NCBI RefSeq assembly: GCF_030758415.1
Contig: NZ_CP132334.1
Location: 186,001-250,000 of the forward strand
Source: Parvularcula sp. IMCC14364
GTDB taxonomy: Bacteria > Pseudomonadota > Alphaproteobacteria > Caulobacterales > Parvularculaceae
DNA length: 64,000 nt
Direction of reading: 5' to 3'
The notes under the pieces: model-generated
Database searches by the model: none
What the model saw: only the letters and a program-made list of their open reading frames with translations
Told to the model about the DNA's origin: nothing
Program-made: the position numbers and the translations under genes
In this document: in pieces, positions 1 to 9,844 of the stretch
Numbering within the stretch: position 1 is the stretch's first letter
Layout: each line of letters starts with the position of its first letter

Positions 1-1
1 G

Positions 2-292
2 TCAGGCAGTATTGAAGAGGCCTGGCAGGCAGCACAGAAAGCACCTGTGCTGACAGCTTCATTGAGAGCTGACCTGCGTCTTGCCAGCACGCATGCAACG
101 CGCGTGTGTGCGGATATTTGCCGCACAGCTTATGACCTTGGTGGCGGAAGTTCGGTCTTTCTGGATAATGAATTGCAGCGACGTTTCCGGGACGCCCATA
201 CAATGACCCAACATATTATGGTGGGCCCTGCAATGTATGAGCAGACCGGCCGGGTGAAGCTGGGCCTGGAAACAGACCTGTCAATGCTCTGA
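2..292 (+). CDS. Acyl-CoA dehydrogenase-like flavoprotein, C-terminal part
   Basis: Only the last 96 codons are present; the reading frame is open from the window edge to a TGA. The residues around LGGGSSVFLDNELQRRFRD and the following HTMTQHIMVGPAMYE match the C-terminal helical domain of the acyl-CoA dehydrogenase superfamily, in the branch that includes HpaH-like flavin monooxygenases. This domain normally completes the four-helix bundle that binds FAD. The substrate cannot be inferred from this fragment. The gene ends about 75 bases before the transhydrogenase start. Confidence 0.75.
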   Translation, partial: SGSIEEAWQAAQKAPVLTASLRADLRLASTHATRVCADICRTAYDLGGGSSVFLDNELQRRFRDAHTMTQHIMVGPAMYEQTGRVKLGLETDLSML

Positions 293-367
293 CAAAAGGT
301 TAACTACGGATCAATCATATCGCAACTTTTGTTTGTTATTAACCATGCTCCAAATTGGAGGATGAAC

Positions 368-1831
368 ATGGCAGAGCGTTATAATCTGATCGTTATTGGC
401 AGCGGACCAGCTGGTCGACGCGCCGCGATACAGGCGGCCAAACTGGGCAAATCTGTACTGATTATTGAAAAAGGCCGACGTGTTGGCGGTGTTTCGGTGC
501 ATACAGGTACGATCCCGAGCAAGACCTTGCGCGAAACCGTCTTGAACCTCTCCGGCTGGCGGGAGCGTGGCTTTTACGGCCAGAATTATAAGGTAAAGGC
601 GAATATTTCCGCTGATGACCTGAAGAAACGCCTGCTGGCGACACTGGATCACGAAGTTGAAGTGCTTGAGCACCAGTTCTGTCGCAACCGCGTGGAACGT
701 GTGCAGGGAACGGCGCGTTTCCTGTCCCGGCACAAGGTAGAAGTTATCGGCGCTTCTGGCGAAAAAACACTTTATTCCTTTGATAATATTCTCATCTGTG
801 TTGGCACAAAACCATTCCGGCCCGAGAATATCCCGTTTGACGGCACGCATATTATAGACAGTGATGAAGTGCTGGACCTGGAAACCCTGCCCAAATCTAT
901 TGTAGTTGTTGGGGCGGGTGTTATCGGTGTTGAATACGCCACAATTTTCAGTACACTGGATATTCGTGTCAGTCTGATCGAGCCACGTGACACTGTTCTT
1001 GATTTTGTGGATCGTGAACTGATTGCAGACTTCCTGTATGATCTGCGTGATCGTGGCATTCAGTTGCGGTTGGGCAGCAAGGCAGAGAAAATTGAACGTC
1101 GCGGTAATGGCTGCCGAACGACGCTTGATAACGGACGTGTCATGGATTCAGATATGGTCCTTTTTGCTGCAGGTCGTCTTGGGGCGACAAAAGAGCTCAA
1201 TCTTGATGCCTGTGGTCTGGAGACAGACCATCGCGGGCGCCTCTCTGTCGATCGGCACAGCTTTGAAACGGATGTGCCTGGCATCTATGCTGCGGGTGAT
1301 GTGATCGGCTTCCCGAGTCTTGCCTCTACATCCATGGAGCAGGGCCGCATCGCCTGTTGTCACGCTTTTGATGTCACGATTGAAGATGTGCCGGAACATT
1401 TTCCCTATGGCATTTATGCTGTGCCGGAAATTTCCATGATCGGCATGACCGAAGAACAGATCCGTGAAAAGGGCATCGCTTATGAATGCGGCGTGGCACG
1501 GTTCAGGGAAACCTCGCGCGGCCACATTCTCGGTATCAACCGTGGCATGATGAAGATGCTGTTCTCCCTGGAAGATCGCCGCCTGCTGGGTGTGCATATT
1601 ATCGGTGAGGGGGCAACGGAACTGATCCATATCGGTCAGGCTGCCATGACCCTTGGCGGTACAGTGGATTATTTCGTCAACAGTATCTTCAATTATCCGA
1701 CCCTCGCAGAGGCCTATAAGATTGCGGCATTGGATGCCTGGAACAGGATGCATCACGGTGTTTCCGAAGAACAGGCAGGCAATACTGAAGAACAGCCAGA
1801 GGCCGAAACTGACGGTCAACTCGTTGCCTGA
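368..1831 (+). CDS. sthA: Soluble pyridine nucleotide transhydrogenase (Si-specific)
   Basis: Flavoprotein that moves hydride between NADPH and NAD+ in the cytoplasm. The product is 487 residues. It has an N-terminal FAD motif GSGPAG at residues 11-16, a second Rossmann motif near residue 180 (GAGVIGVEYA), an FAD-binding AAGDV segment and the pyridine nucleotide-disulfide oxidoreductase dimerisation domain at the C-terminus. The loop that holds the redox disulfide in lipoamide dehydrogenase reads GGVSVHTGTIPSKTLR here. It has no cysteine, while GTIPSK is the SthA signature. ATG 368 is preferred over the in-frame ATG at 362 because the GGAGG at 357-361 is correctly spaced only for 368. The last 25 residues are an acidic Gln-rich tail. 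Confidence 0.9.
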   Translation: MAERYNLIVIGSGPAGRRAAIQAAKLGKSVLIIEKGRRVGGVSVHTGTIPSKTLRETVLNLSGWRERGFYGQNYKVKANISADDLKKRLLATLDHEVEVLEHQFCRNRVERVQGTARFLSRHKVEVIGASGEKTLYSFDNILICVGTKPFRPENIPFDGTHIIDSDEVLDLETLPKSIVVVGAGVIGVEYATIFSTLDIRVSLIEPRDTVLDFVDRELIADFLYDLRDRGIQLRLGSKAEKIERRGNGCRTTLDNGRVMDSDMVLFAAGRLGATKELNLDACGLETDHRGRLSVDRHSFETDVPGIYAAGDVIGFPSLASTSMEQGRIACCHAFDVTIEDVPEHFPYGIYAVPEISMIGMTEEQIREKGIAYECGVARFRETSRGHILGINRGMMKMLFSLEDRRLLGVHIIGEGATELIHIGQAAMTLGGTVDYFVNSIFNYPTLAEAYKIAALDAWNRMHHGVSEEQAGNTEEQPEAETDGQLVA

Positions 1832-2105
1832 TAGTCCTCTGATGAAGAGGATTGCCAAAATTTAATCGCTATATTGTGGCATTCTGTCCACGATCATGGA
1901 CAATCTACAGAACAGGGCTTGCCTTTCACGTTTAGTGAGATCAAGTGCTGACTATCTGGGTGGCTTTTTGAGGTCGTTCAGATATTCTGTCCTGCCGAGT
2001 ATGGTTAACGCATTCAAAACCATTTGTATTTAGGCGGAACAGCGAGTTTTTAGATGGCAGCGTTTCTAGGGTGTGGCGGCTGTCGATTGGTATAATAGTG
2101 GAGCC
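1832..2105. other. Intergenic region before the RND operon
   Basis: A short stem (TCCTCT at 1835-1840 pairing with AGAGGA at 1846-1851) follows the sthA stop. It lacks a T tract, so it is at best a weak terminator. I see no gene in the rest. The efflux operon promoter presumably lies here, but I could not pick a convincing -35/-10 pair. Confidence 0.3.
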
Positions 2106-3407
2106 ATGAGAATGGACAGCCAAACTACACCTGCGCGCAAACCCCGTGATATCGGATTATTTATTCGCCGCCTTCTGGTGGGCGGACTGCCGCTCCTGGT
2201 CATTGTCGGGGGTATTGTGCTCCTGTTCGGCATGAGTGCGCTCAAGCCCAAGCCGGAAGAAAAAGAGGAAGTTGTCAAAGCGCCGCCAGTGCTGGTCGCT
2301 GAAGCCGTGCAGCAGGACGCCCGTCTGACAGTCACGACACAAGGGGAGGTGACCCCGCGCACGGAAATCAAGCTGGTGCCGCAGGTTGCTGGCAAAATCA
2401 CCTTTGTGTCCCCGAGCTTTATTGAAGGTGGTGCTTTCCGGAAGGGCGATACGCTGCTGCAGATAGAGTCTGAAGAATACCGTCTGCGCGTTGTGCAGGC
2501 CCGGGCCAATGTGGCGCAGGCGCGCACGAGATTGCGTAGCGAAGAAGCAGAAGCTGCTGTGGCGCGCAAGGAAGCGGACGAACTTGGTCTTGATGCGGCC
2601 AATTCATCGCTCGCGCGCCGGGAGCCGCAGCTTGCAGAGGCACGTGCCATGATCGACTCGGCTGAGGCCGCATTGGGCGAAGCAGAATTGCAGTTGGCGC
2701 GTACCGCCATCCGTGCACCATTCAATGGCCGGGTGCGCCGCAAGAATGTCGACATTGGCCAATATGTGGCACCGGGCGCAGAGCTGGGAGAGGTTTTTGC
2801 CGTACAGGTCATGCAGGTTGCCCTGCCGTTGACCGATTCAGAACTGGGGCAGCTTGGTCTGGAAATCGGCTTTCTTGAGACAGATGATGTGAAGGGACCA
2901 GCTGTCACATTCAGCTCGCTTGTCTCCGGTCGACCGCACCAATGGTCAGGGCGTATAGTGCGCACTGACAGCGGCTATGATCCTCAAACCCGTGTTCTTT
3001 TTGCCTATGCTGAGGTCGAGGACCCATATGGGACCGGTGCAGATGAAGGCACGCCCATGGCGTCAGGTCTGTTTGTGTCGGCTTATATAGAAGGGCGGGC
3101 CCTGGAAGACGCAGTGGTCGTCCCGCGTACAGCGTTGCGTGGAGAAAATCAGGTCTATGTGGTCACTGCCGAAGATGAGCTGGAAATTCGTCCTGTCAAT
3201 GTGGCGTCTACGGACCGTGATCGCGTTGTTCTGACTGGTGGACTGGCCGCTGGAGAGCGTGTTGTCACCTCGCCCGTGCGCGGTGCTGCCGATGGCATGA
3301 AAGTGGATATCGTCGATCCCGACGCGCCGGAGACCCCGGATGTGACGGAAGAGGCCGAAGAGGCTCTTGCGGATAACAACGCTGTCGCTCAGACAGTCGC
3401 AAACTGA
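2106..3407 (+). CDS. RND efflux periplasmic adaptor (membrane fusion protein)
   Basis: 433-residue adaptor that would bridge the inner-membrane RND pump to an outer-membrane channel. A single N-terminal membrane anchor (about residues 14-37) is followed by the barrel-sandwich/lipoyl half-motif (TPRTEIKLVPQVAGKI), an alpha-helical hairpin rich in Ala, Glu and Arg, and the second half-motif (IRAPFNGRVRRKNVDIGQYV). Beta-barrel and membrane-proximal domains come next, then an acidic tail. ATG 2106 has a GTGGAG site just upstream; an in-frame GTG at 2073 is less likely. The pump follows 10 bases downstream, so the two are co-transcribed. No TolC-like channel gene is adjacent. Confidence 0.85.
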   Translation: MRMDSQTTPARKPRDIGLFIRRLLVGGLPLLVIVGGIVLLFGMSALKPKPEEKEEVVKAPPVLVAEAVQQDARLTVTTQGEVTPRTEIKLVPQVAGKITFVSPSFIEGGAFRKGDTLLQIESEEYRLRVVQARANVAQARTRLRSEEAEAAVARKEADELGLDAANSSLARREPQLAEARAMIDSAEAALGEAELQLARTAIRAPFNGRVRRKNVDIGQYVAPGAELGEVFAVQVMQVALPLTDSELGQLGLEIGFLETDDVKGPAVTFSSLVSGRPHQWSGRIVRTDSGYDPQTRVLFAYAEVEDPYGTGADEGTPMASGLFVSAYIEGRALEDAVVVPRTALRGENQVYVVTAEDELEIRPVNVASTDRDRVVLTGGLAAGERVVTSPVRGAADGMKVDIVDPDAPETPDVTEEAEEALADNNAVAQTVAN

Positions 3408-3417
3408 GGAGGCGGAC

Positions 3418-6400
3418 ATGAGAAGCATCGTCTCCTGGTGGGCCAGCAACAAGGTCGCCGCGAATCTTTTGATGGTGATTATCCTGATTACAGGCTTTGT
3501 CAGCCTGTTGACGATAAATCGAGAAATAGAACCTTACGTCGAGTTCCCTGGTGCCCGGGTTTCCGTCAGTTGGCTTGGCGCCTCTCCACAGGATGTGGAA
3601 GAGCAGGTGATTGTACGGCTGGAAGAAGCCATCAGCCGCGTTGACGGGATAGATCAGCTTTATTCGTTTGCCGCGGAAGGCTTTGGTGCCGTTTTCGTTA
3701 TTGGTGATATGGATCTCGATGAGTCTGCCTTCCTGCAAGACATCAAGCGTGAAGTTGATTCGATCAATACATTCCCGGCGGCAGTAGAGGAACCACAGCT
3801 GAGTCTGTTTGACTCAGGTGATGAAGTGATGCGTGTCGCGATAACCGGTGATGTCGGTGAGCGGGAGCTGAAGCGATTTTCAGAAAAAGTACGTCGCGAA
3901 ATCTCTCTACTCCCTTACGTGCCCGCTGTGGACGTATTTGGTATCCGGAATGAAGAAGTCTCCATAGAAGTCTCTGAGGAGACACTGAGCCAGTATGGTT
4001 TGACCTTCAGCGAGGTTGCAAATGCGGTGCGTGGCTCTTCAGTCAATCAGTCCTCTGGGAATGTGCGAACCGCTCTTGGGGACATTCAGTTGCGCACCCG
4101 CCAGCTGGCTGATTCCAGGGCTGAGTTTGAGGATATAATTGTCAGGCAGTTGCCGAGTGGTGCCGTTATTCGTGTCGGTGATATTGCTGAAGTCAAGGAT
4201 GGCTTCGAAGAAGTGGATGTTCTCGCCACCTTGAATGGTGAGCCGACGGTCATGATAGAGGTCCTGAGTGGCCCCGACATGGATATTGTTAAAATGGCCG
4301 AAGGTGTCCGCAACTATGTTGAGGAAGCACAGGAAAACTTGCCGCCCGGTATCTCAATGATTTTGTGGCAAGACGAATCCGAGATGTACACCAGTCGAAT
4401 TACGACAATCGGTAGCAGTTTCTTCAGTGGTCTGTTTCTTGTGCTTGTCACTCTGATGCTTTTCCTGAGACCTGCAATCGCGTTATGGGTCTCCGTTGGC
4501 ATCGCCATTGCGTTTGCTGGGGGGCTGGCATTCCTGCCATATTTGGGCGTGTCGTTTAACATGATTTCGACATTCGCCTTCCTGCTCGTCATTGGCGTGA
4601 TTGTGGATGACGCGATTATTGTCGGGGAGGCCATACACGCACGCACGGAAGAAGGGGAGGAGGGGCTCGAGGCTGCCGTCAATGGGACAGCCATGGTGCT
4701 TAAGCCCGTAATCTTTGCTGTTCTTACCACGATGATATTCTTTGCACCCTGGATGCTTGTTTCTGGTGGCACGGCTGAATTTACCCGTGCAATCTCAATC
4801 GTGGTCATCATGGCACTGACATTTTCGCTGGTAGAGTGCCTGTTCATTCTGCCTGCGCACCTTTCCCATCTAAAGCCGGCTAATCCCGAGAAGGGAATTT
4901 TGAAATTTCAGAAGAAAATTGCTGACAGCGTCGTACATGTCGCAAACCGGTATTATCGGCCTGTTATGTCGATGGCGTTGCAGCGGCGTTACTTGACGGT
5001 TTCTCTGTTTGTGGTCGCGATGATGCTGGCTGTGGGCCTGATGTCGAACAACATTGTCCGCTTTTCCTTTATGCCGGAGCCGGAGCCCGACATGGTGCGG
5101 GTTAATGTCGTGCTGCCTGAGGGCACGCCTTTTTCACGGACCCTATCTGTCAAGGCGCAAATTGAGGCTGCTCAACAACAGCTTGAGGAAGAAATAAACG
5201 AGCGGGAAGGGCAACTAATTGAAAACTGGTTTGCGCGTGCCCGTAATAATGATGTTTTTGCTCTCGTGCGTCTTGTTCCCCCGGAAGAGCGTACACTTAC
5301 TGCGGGTGAAACCGCTGACAGGTTACGTGAACTGATTGGCCCTGTGCCCGATGCTGAGACAATTTCTGTTGAGGACCGTGGCGGCAGAAACGATCCTCCT
5401 ATTCAATATGTCCTCAACTCAACAAATCTTGAGGACCTGACCGTTGCTACCAACGACCTGATGGACAAGCTACGAACCTATGAGGGCGTTTACAACGTCA
5501 TTAACGATACGCAGAGTGCGTCAGAGGAAGTGCGCTTTACGCTGAAACCGGGCGCAGAAGCCCTTGGCATAACAACGAGCACTGTTGCCCAGCAGGTGCG
5601 CCAGGGCTTTTATGGTGAAGAAGTTCAGCGTCTGCCCCGTGATGGCGAAGATGTGCGTGTGTTTGTACGCTATCCGCGCGCTGACAGGGAGTCATTAGAT
5701 TATCTGAACAACATGCGTATACGAACAAGTGATGGCCGTGAGCTGCCCCTCTACGCTGTGGCGGATCTGGAATACGCGCAAGGGGTCAACCGAATTCTGC
5801 GTCGGGAGCGGCAGCGGGCTGTGGTTGTCAGTGCAGAGGTCGTCTCAGACAGGATTGGCGAAATTCGCAGTGATCTGCAGGAAGACTATTTCGACGCATT
5901 TGATCAACGCCATCCCAATATCAGCCGGGGTAATATCGGCCGGGCACAGGAAGAGGCGGAGTTTTTCTCTGAGCTGACCCTGCTGTTCCTGCTGGCCGTT
6001 GGCATCGGGTACTTTCTCGTGGCGGTGGCGTTCAAGTCATATTTTGAACCCATACTGATTCTCTTTGCTGCCATCCCCTTCTGTTTCACTGGCGCAGTGG
6101 TGGGGCACTTGATCATGGGGGAGAGCATGTCATTGTTCTCGTTCCTTGGTTTCATTGCCGCTGCCGGCGTGGCGGTAAACGACAATCTGGTTTTGGTGGA
6201 TTACGTCCATCGCCTGCGGGCGCAGGGTATGGGCGGTGGTCGGGCTTTGCTTGAGGCTGGCACACGCCGTTTCCGCCCAATTCTGCTCACATCGCTGACG
6301 ACTTTTGTCGGGTTGCTGCCGCTGATGATGGAGAAATCCATTCAGGCAGCGTTCCTGATCCCGGTTGGTATCGGGCTGGCATATGGGGTATTGTTCGCGT

Positions 6401-6570
6401 TGCTGGTGACGCTTTTCTTTGTCCCGGCGCTTTACGGTATCGGGGCTGATATCAGGCGCTTTTTCATCTATATCTTCACGGGCAAGAAGCAGCCGCGTTT
6501 CGCAGCCAATCTTGATGATACATCGGGCTATGAGCACGCCCCGCCATTGCAGCCTGCACCAGCTGAATAA
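3418..6570 (+). CDS. RND efflux transporter, inner-membrane permease
   Basis: 1050-residue AcrB/MexF-superfamily proton antiporter. It has an N-terminal transmembrane helix, a first large periplasmic porter domain, a central membrane bundle with the paired aspartates of TM4 (GVIVDDAIIV), a second periplasmic domain and a C-terminal membrane bundle (GVAVNDNLVLVDYVHR). The length is normal for the family. The start is set by GAGGAGG immediately upstream of ATG 3418. The subfamily looks closer to the environmental HAE-1-like pumps that pair with one adaptor than to metal exporters, because no metal-binding residues are evident. The substrate is unknown. Confidence 0.88.
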   Translation: MRSIVSWWASNKVAANLLMVIILITGFVSLLTINREIEPYVEFPGARVSVSWLGASPQDVEEQVIVRLEEAISRVDGIDQLYSFAAEGFGAVFVIGDMDLDESAFLQDIKREVDSINTFPAAVEEPQLSLFDSGDEVMRVAITGDVGERELKRFSEKVRREISLLPYVPAVDVFGIRNEEVSIEVSEETLSQYGLTFSEVANAVRGSSVNQSSGNVRTALGDIQLRTRQLADSRAEFEDIIVRQLPSGAVIRVGDIAEVKDGFEEVDVLATLNGEPTVMIEVLSGPDMDIVKMAEGVRNYVEEAQENLPPGISMILWQDESEMYTSRITTIGSSFFSGLFLVLVTLMLFLRPAIALWVSVGIAIAFAGGLAFLPYLGVSFNMISTFAFLLVIGVIVDDAIIVGEAIHARTEEGEEGLEAAVNGTAMVLKPVIFAVLTTMIFFAPWMLVSGGTAEFTRAISIVVIMALTFSLVECLFILPAHLSHLKPANPEKGILKFQKKIADSVVHVANRYYRPVMSMALQRRYLTVSLFVVAMMLAVGLMSNNIVRFSFMPEPEPDMVRVNVVLPEGTPFSRTLSVKAQIEAAQQQLEEEINEREGQLIENWFARARNNDVFALVRLVPPEERTLTAGETADRLRELIGPVPDAETISVEDRGGRNDPPIQYVLNSTNLEDLTVATNDLMDKLRTYEGVYNVINDTQSASEEVRFTLKPGAEALGITTSTVAQQVRQGFYGEEVQRLPRDGEDVRVFVRYPRADRESLDYLNNMRIRTSDGRELPLYAVADLEYAQGVNRILRRERQRAVVVSAEVVSDRIGEIRSDLQEDYFDAFDQRHPNISRGNIGRAQEEAEFFSELTLLFLLAVGIGYFLVAVAFKSYFEPILILFAAIPFCFTGAVVGHLIMGESMSLFSFLGFIAAAGVAVNDNLVLVDYVHRLRAQGMGGGRALLEAGTRRFRPILLTSLTTFVGLLPLMMEKSIQAAFLIPVGIGLAYGVLFALLVTLFFVPALYGIGADIRRFFIYIFTGKKQPRFAANLDDTSGYEHAPPLQPAPAE

Positions 6571-6687
6571 GTATCTGATATCACGCGTCTATTTTCATTA
6601 CTCGCTAAACTGTTTACCACTGGCTATATCTGCGTTAACCTCAGATCTGCATGTGTCCGGGGGACATTCGGCAGTGGGTAGGGGGTT

Positions 6688-8742
6688 ATGTCAAACAATT
6701 CAGATGATATTTATTTGCGGCGATGGCCCCGTAAGAGCTGGGACGCAGAGGCGCCGTCTGTGGATGATGCCGCTGAAAATGCGTCGATCCCTGCTGAGCC
6801 GTTGAGGGCAGACTTCCAGTCAGCATTCGATGATCGCCCGGTGCAGGAAGAATCGTTCTGGTTTGGCACAACAGGTATTCTTGTAAGCGCAGTTATTATC
6901 ATCGGGGTTTTGTTCCTGACATTGATGCTGGGGTCGCGCTTCCTGACCTCGGTAACGCCCAAAAAAATTACGCTTGAGGAATGTGCGCAGGCCTGCTCCC
7001 AGGCCAAGGCAAACTCTTATGACAGAGTTGAACTGCAGCGTGATTCACTCGTTGACTGGCTCGGGGAAGTGGGTCGGGGTCATTATAATGGCAAACGTGC
7101 GCAGGCGCTGCTTCTGTCTGCCTCCCAGTCAGATAATATGATGATCGGCCTGACCGAGCAGTATCATACGGAGCGCAAGGAAGATGCAGCGCTGTTCTAT
7201 ATTCTGTCAGCCCTGAACGGATATGAAGAGGCAGACACTCATCTCAACCGGTTGGGCCTGGACAAAGACGCGGCAGACAACGTCAAAACCAAATTGATCC
7301 GAGTGCACGAGATCAACGGTGGGCGCGGATTCCTCCGTCTTGGACAGATCTCACTGGATCCGTCTTTCGACAAACCAGGTCCGATTGAAGTGGTTGACAG
7401 CCGCTATGAAAATTACAGCAAATATTTGCCCGCGCGCGACAATAAACGCGCTTACCTGTATTTTCAACTGGCGGCTCTGTGCGGCTTTGGCGAAGCCTAT
7501 GACTGGCTGACATATATGTCCCCGAAAGACGGGCTGTCAGCCAGCCAGCGCGATACACAACGCGCACAGGCGGAAACAGAACTGGCAGAGCGTCTTGACC
7601 GATATAATGTCAGTGAAGAGAAATTTTGCTCTGGTGCCTATGCGCGCGAGTTTTTTGCCCCCCCAGCGGAAGAGCAAGCCAGTGACACGTTCGGCCGGGG
7701 CGATGACACACTAGGCTTGAGGCGATCCTCAGCTGATGCGTCGAAAGCGTTCCGCGACAATCCCGGCGGCGTCAATGCGCGTGCAGAGACCGCCATTGCG
7801 CCAAATTGTGTTGGCAGCAACGCTCCGGAAAACTGCATAGACCGTGACGCTTTCCTGACATGTGCTGATAAGTCCCGATACTGGTTTAATCGTGGCGAAG
7901 CTGAAATGGCCAGAGGTAATACAGGTCTGGCGAGAGCGTTCTTCTCAAGAACGATTGAGGATGGCCGCCAATGCGGTGCAGAATCAGCCGTTCTGGCTTC
8001 ACGCCGTCTGGCTGCATTGAATTTAACCTGTGAATATTCACCTGAAAGTCTGGCGCGGATTGCACGCGGTGCGGGCGCCGATGGCGATGTCATCAGTCTT
8101 GAGATACGCCAGGGGGCGCTAAGCGCACTGGGGCATTATCAGGGCACGATTGATGGCCGGTATGGTCCGCAGACCCGCCGAGCTGTTTCTGAATTTCAAC
8201 GTGAACTTGGCTTTCAGGAAACAGGTGATCTGTCTCCGCTGGAGACTGTCTATCTGGTTTGCAGCGCCGCCGATAACGCCCGTGACAGAAATGCCAAGAA
8301 TGTTCTTGGTGTTATGTATGTGACAGGTCTTGGTGTTGTTCAGAATACGGATACTGGCCTGCTCTGGCTCAAGGATGCGGCTGAGAGCGGTGATGCCGAC
8401 GCGCTTTACAATCTTGCCATTATTTATGGCAGTGGCACTGTGTTAAGCAGCTACAGGCTCTGCGATGTCGTGGAGAGTGTTGATCGTGCTGATGCCTATC
8501 TTATTGAAGCACGCGCCAAAGGACATCCGATTGCGAAAAAACTTCTGGAGACTTACGGGCGTGAGCGTCCGCAGGTGCGCTGGGATAGGATCAAGCAGGA
8601 AGAGCTTGAAAAGGTCGCTTTTTATAACGAGCGATTCAAGCCACTGACGGCATCATGTGGCCCAGTGCCGGAGACATCAATCGAGAGTGCATCTGTCCCA
8701 GCAGATGAAAGCACACCAGATGGTGAGGGAGAGCAGGAATGA
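6688..8742 (+). CDS. Membrane-anchored Sel1-repeat and peptidoglycan-binding protein
   Basis: 684 residues. A hydrophilic N-terminus of about 60 residues precedes one transmembrane helix (FWFGTTGILVSAVIIIGVLFL begins near residue 57), with the rest predicted periplasmic. The periplasmic part has Sel1/TPR-like helical repeats, a PG_binding_1-type domain (YQGTIDGRYGPQTRRAVSEFQ) and a further Sel1 repeat (NAKNVLGVMYVTGLGVVQN). This combination suggests a cell-envelope scaffold or regulator of wall enzymes, but the exact function is not recognised. GGTAGGGGG precedes ATG 6688. The downstream lipoprotein gene overlaps by 4 bases (ATGA), so the two probably act together. Confidence 0.75.
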   Translation: MSNNSDDIYLRRWPRKSWDAEAPSVDDAAENASIPAEPLRADFQSAFDDRPVQEESFWFGTTGILVSAVIIIGVLFLTLMLGSRFLTSVTPKKITLEECAQACSQAKANSYDRVELQRDSLVDWLGEVGRGHYNGKRAQALLLSASQSDNMMIGLTEQYHTERKEDAALFYILSALNGYEEADTHLNRLGLDKDAADNVKTKLIRVHEINGGRGFLRLGQISLDPSFDKPGPIEVVDSRYENYSKYLPARDNKRAYLYFQLAALCGFGEAYDWLTYMSPKDGLSASQRDTQRAQAETELAERLDRYNVSEEKFCSGAYAREFFAPPAEEQASDTFGRGDDTLGLRRSSADASKAFRDNPGGVNARAETAIAPNCVGSNAPENCIDRDAFLTCADKSRYWFNRGEAEMARGNTGLARAFFSRTIEDGRQCGAESAVLASRRLAALNLTCEYSPESLARIARGAGADGDVISLEIRQGALSALGHYQGTIDGRYGPQTRRAVSEFQRELGFQETGDLSPLETVYLVCSAADNARDRNAKNVLGVMYVTGLGVVQNTDTGLLWLKDAAESGDADALYNLAIIYGSGTVLSSYRLCDVVESVDRADAYLIEARAKGHPIAKKLLETYGRERPQVRWDRIKQEELEKVAFYNERFKPLTASCGPVPETSIESASVPADESTPDGEGEQE

Positions 8743-9365
8743 GAATAATAGGAATCGGGCTTGTTGCCCTGACGGTTTTGACCGCTTGTGGTCATATCGC
8801 GCGGAACAAAGATCAGGGGCCAGTCGAGCCACAATCTAATACATATTTCGGCTGCAATATTGATGAGCTGGACCGCAAGCAGAGCTATTATAAAAAAGAA
8901 TATAACCGGATATGGAATGTCATGACGCGGGAGTTTTTCTCTGAGCGTATGGATGTTGCTGCCGGGTCAGCAGCCCGTGATGCACGCAGTTGGGAAAATC
9001 TGATGCGTCAGCTTGAGTACGACATTGATTCCCGCTACCGCCGTGTGCTGAACAGTTGCCGGTCAGTCGAAGACTGTCATCAGATCAACGGTTTCGGCTC
9101 TGGAAAATGTACAACCGTGAGCCAGGAGTTGACGCAGGCAAGGCGTAATTTTGATACTCTCGAAGATACCCTTGCTTCTGCTGCGACCCGTATGGACAGT
9201 TTTCGCTACCAGCTAAAGCGGCCGGTTATCCCGCAAGACACGCCAGCATCTTCGAACAAGAGTGACGATGATGCCACCAAAAAACCGGCGGACAACAAAT
9301 CCGGCCAGGTAAATCGTGGCAAAGATTGCTCAACCGTCGGCACCGTGTTCACTGAGTGTAAATGA
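8739..9365 (+). CDS. Hypothetical lipoprotein, coupled to the Sel1/PG-binding gene
   Basis: 208 residues starting at the ATGA overlap with the preceding gene. The N-terminus is a lipoprotein signal with lipobox LTAC at about residues 14-17. The mature part is helical and charged, has several cysteines (including CRSVEDC and a C-terminal pair) and a lysine/aspartate-rich linker near the end. I do not recognise a named family. The tight coupling suggests an envelope complex with the upstream protein. Confidence 0.65.
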   Translation: MRIIGIGLVALTVLTACGHIARNKDQGPVEPQSNTYFGCNIDELDRKQSYYKKEYNRIWNVMTREFFSERMDVAAGSAARDARSWENLMRQLEYDIDSRYRRVLNSCRSVEDCHQINGFGSGKCTTVSQELTQARRNFDTLEDTLASAATRMDSFRYQLKRPVIPQDTPASSNKSDDDATKKPADNKSGQVNRGKDCSTVGTVFTECK

Positions 9366-9461
9366 CCGGCGATTGACCTGCTACAGAGCAGGATTTTGTG
9401 ATTTTGTAATCACCACCATGCAGCCTATAGTCTTTTGCAAAAGGGATTAAGGGGCTCCTGG

Positions 9462-9644
9462 ATGATTGAAACATTTTTGCTTGTTGCTGCTGGCTACACA
9501 GCATTCGGTATAGCCATCGGCATTCTCTTTTTGATGTTTGGTATAAGTCGCGCAGACCATGCGGCCAAAGGCTCGGGGCTCGGATTCCGTCTTATTGTTT
9601 TTCCGGGTTTGGTTATGCTTTGGCCTGTTGTGTTGGGACGCTGA
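9462..9644 (+). CDS. Small hydrophobic membrane protein (60 aa)
   Basis: Two predicted transmembrane helices cover most of the 60 residues: FLLVAAGYTAFGIAIGILFL and LIVFPGLVMLWPVVL. A short polar loop with RADHAAKGSG lies between them. ATG 9462 is chosen over an in-frame TTG at 9435. It opens a four-gene run with another tiny membrane protein, a ferric-reductase-like/Rieske fusion and an exported Cys protein. A role as an accessory subunit of that membrane redox unit is inferred only from position. Confidence 0.6.
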   Translation: MIETFLLVAAGYTAFGIAIGILFLMFGISRADHAAKGSGLGFRLIVFPGLVMLWPVVLGR

Positions 9645-9691
9645 TTTTCCGGCCGTCAGATCAATCAGGATATGCATGCGGAGGAAAAATC

Positions 9692-9844
9692 ATGAGGCGT
9701 GCGCACAGAAGAGTGCATGTTCTGATGTGGCTGGTGATCATACCGGTCACTCTTTCCATGTTCGTCCTCTCCTTGTACCTGAAACAGCCTGACCCGGAAA
9801 ATTCTGCGACAGTACTGAATGAACTCCAGCAAGGAGCAAACTGA
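9692..9844 (+). CDS. Small single-span membrane protein (50 aa)
   Basis: 50 residues: a basic N-terminus (MRRAHRRVH), one transmembrane helix (VLMWLVIIPVTLSMFVLSLY) and a polar tail. GCGGAGG sits about 9 bases before ATG 9692. Its TGA stop overlaps the ATG of the next gene (TGATG), which is strong evidence for translational coupling to the Rieske/ferric-reductase-like protein. It may be a small structural subunit of that complex (inference). Confidence 0.6.
   Translation: MRRAHRRVHVLMWLVIIPVTLSMFVLSLYLKQPDPENSATVLNELQQGAN

Noticed and set aside
1148-1858. Long antisense open frame opposite sthA
   Set aside because: It mirrors the codon pattern of the real gene, lacks a ribosome site and encodes no recognisable motif. 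Many similar shadow frames (for example opposite the ffh and M28 genes) were left out for the same reason.
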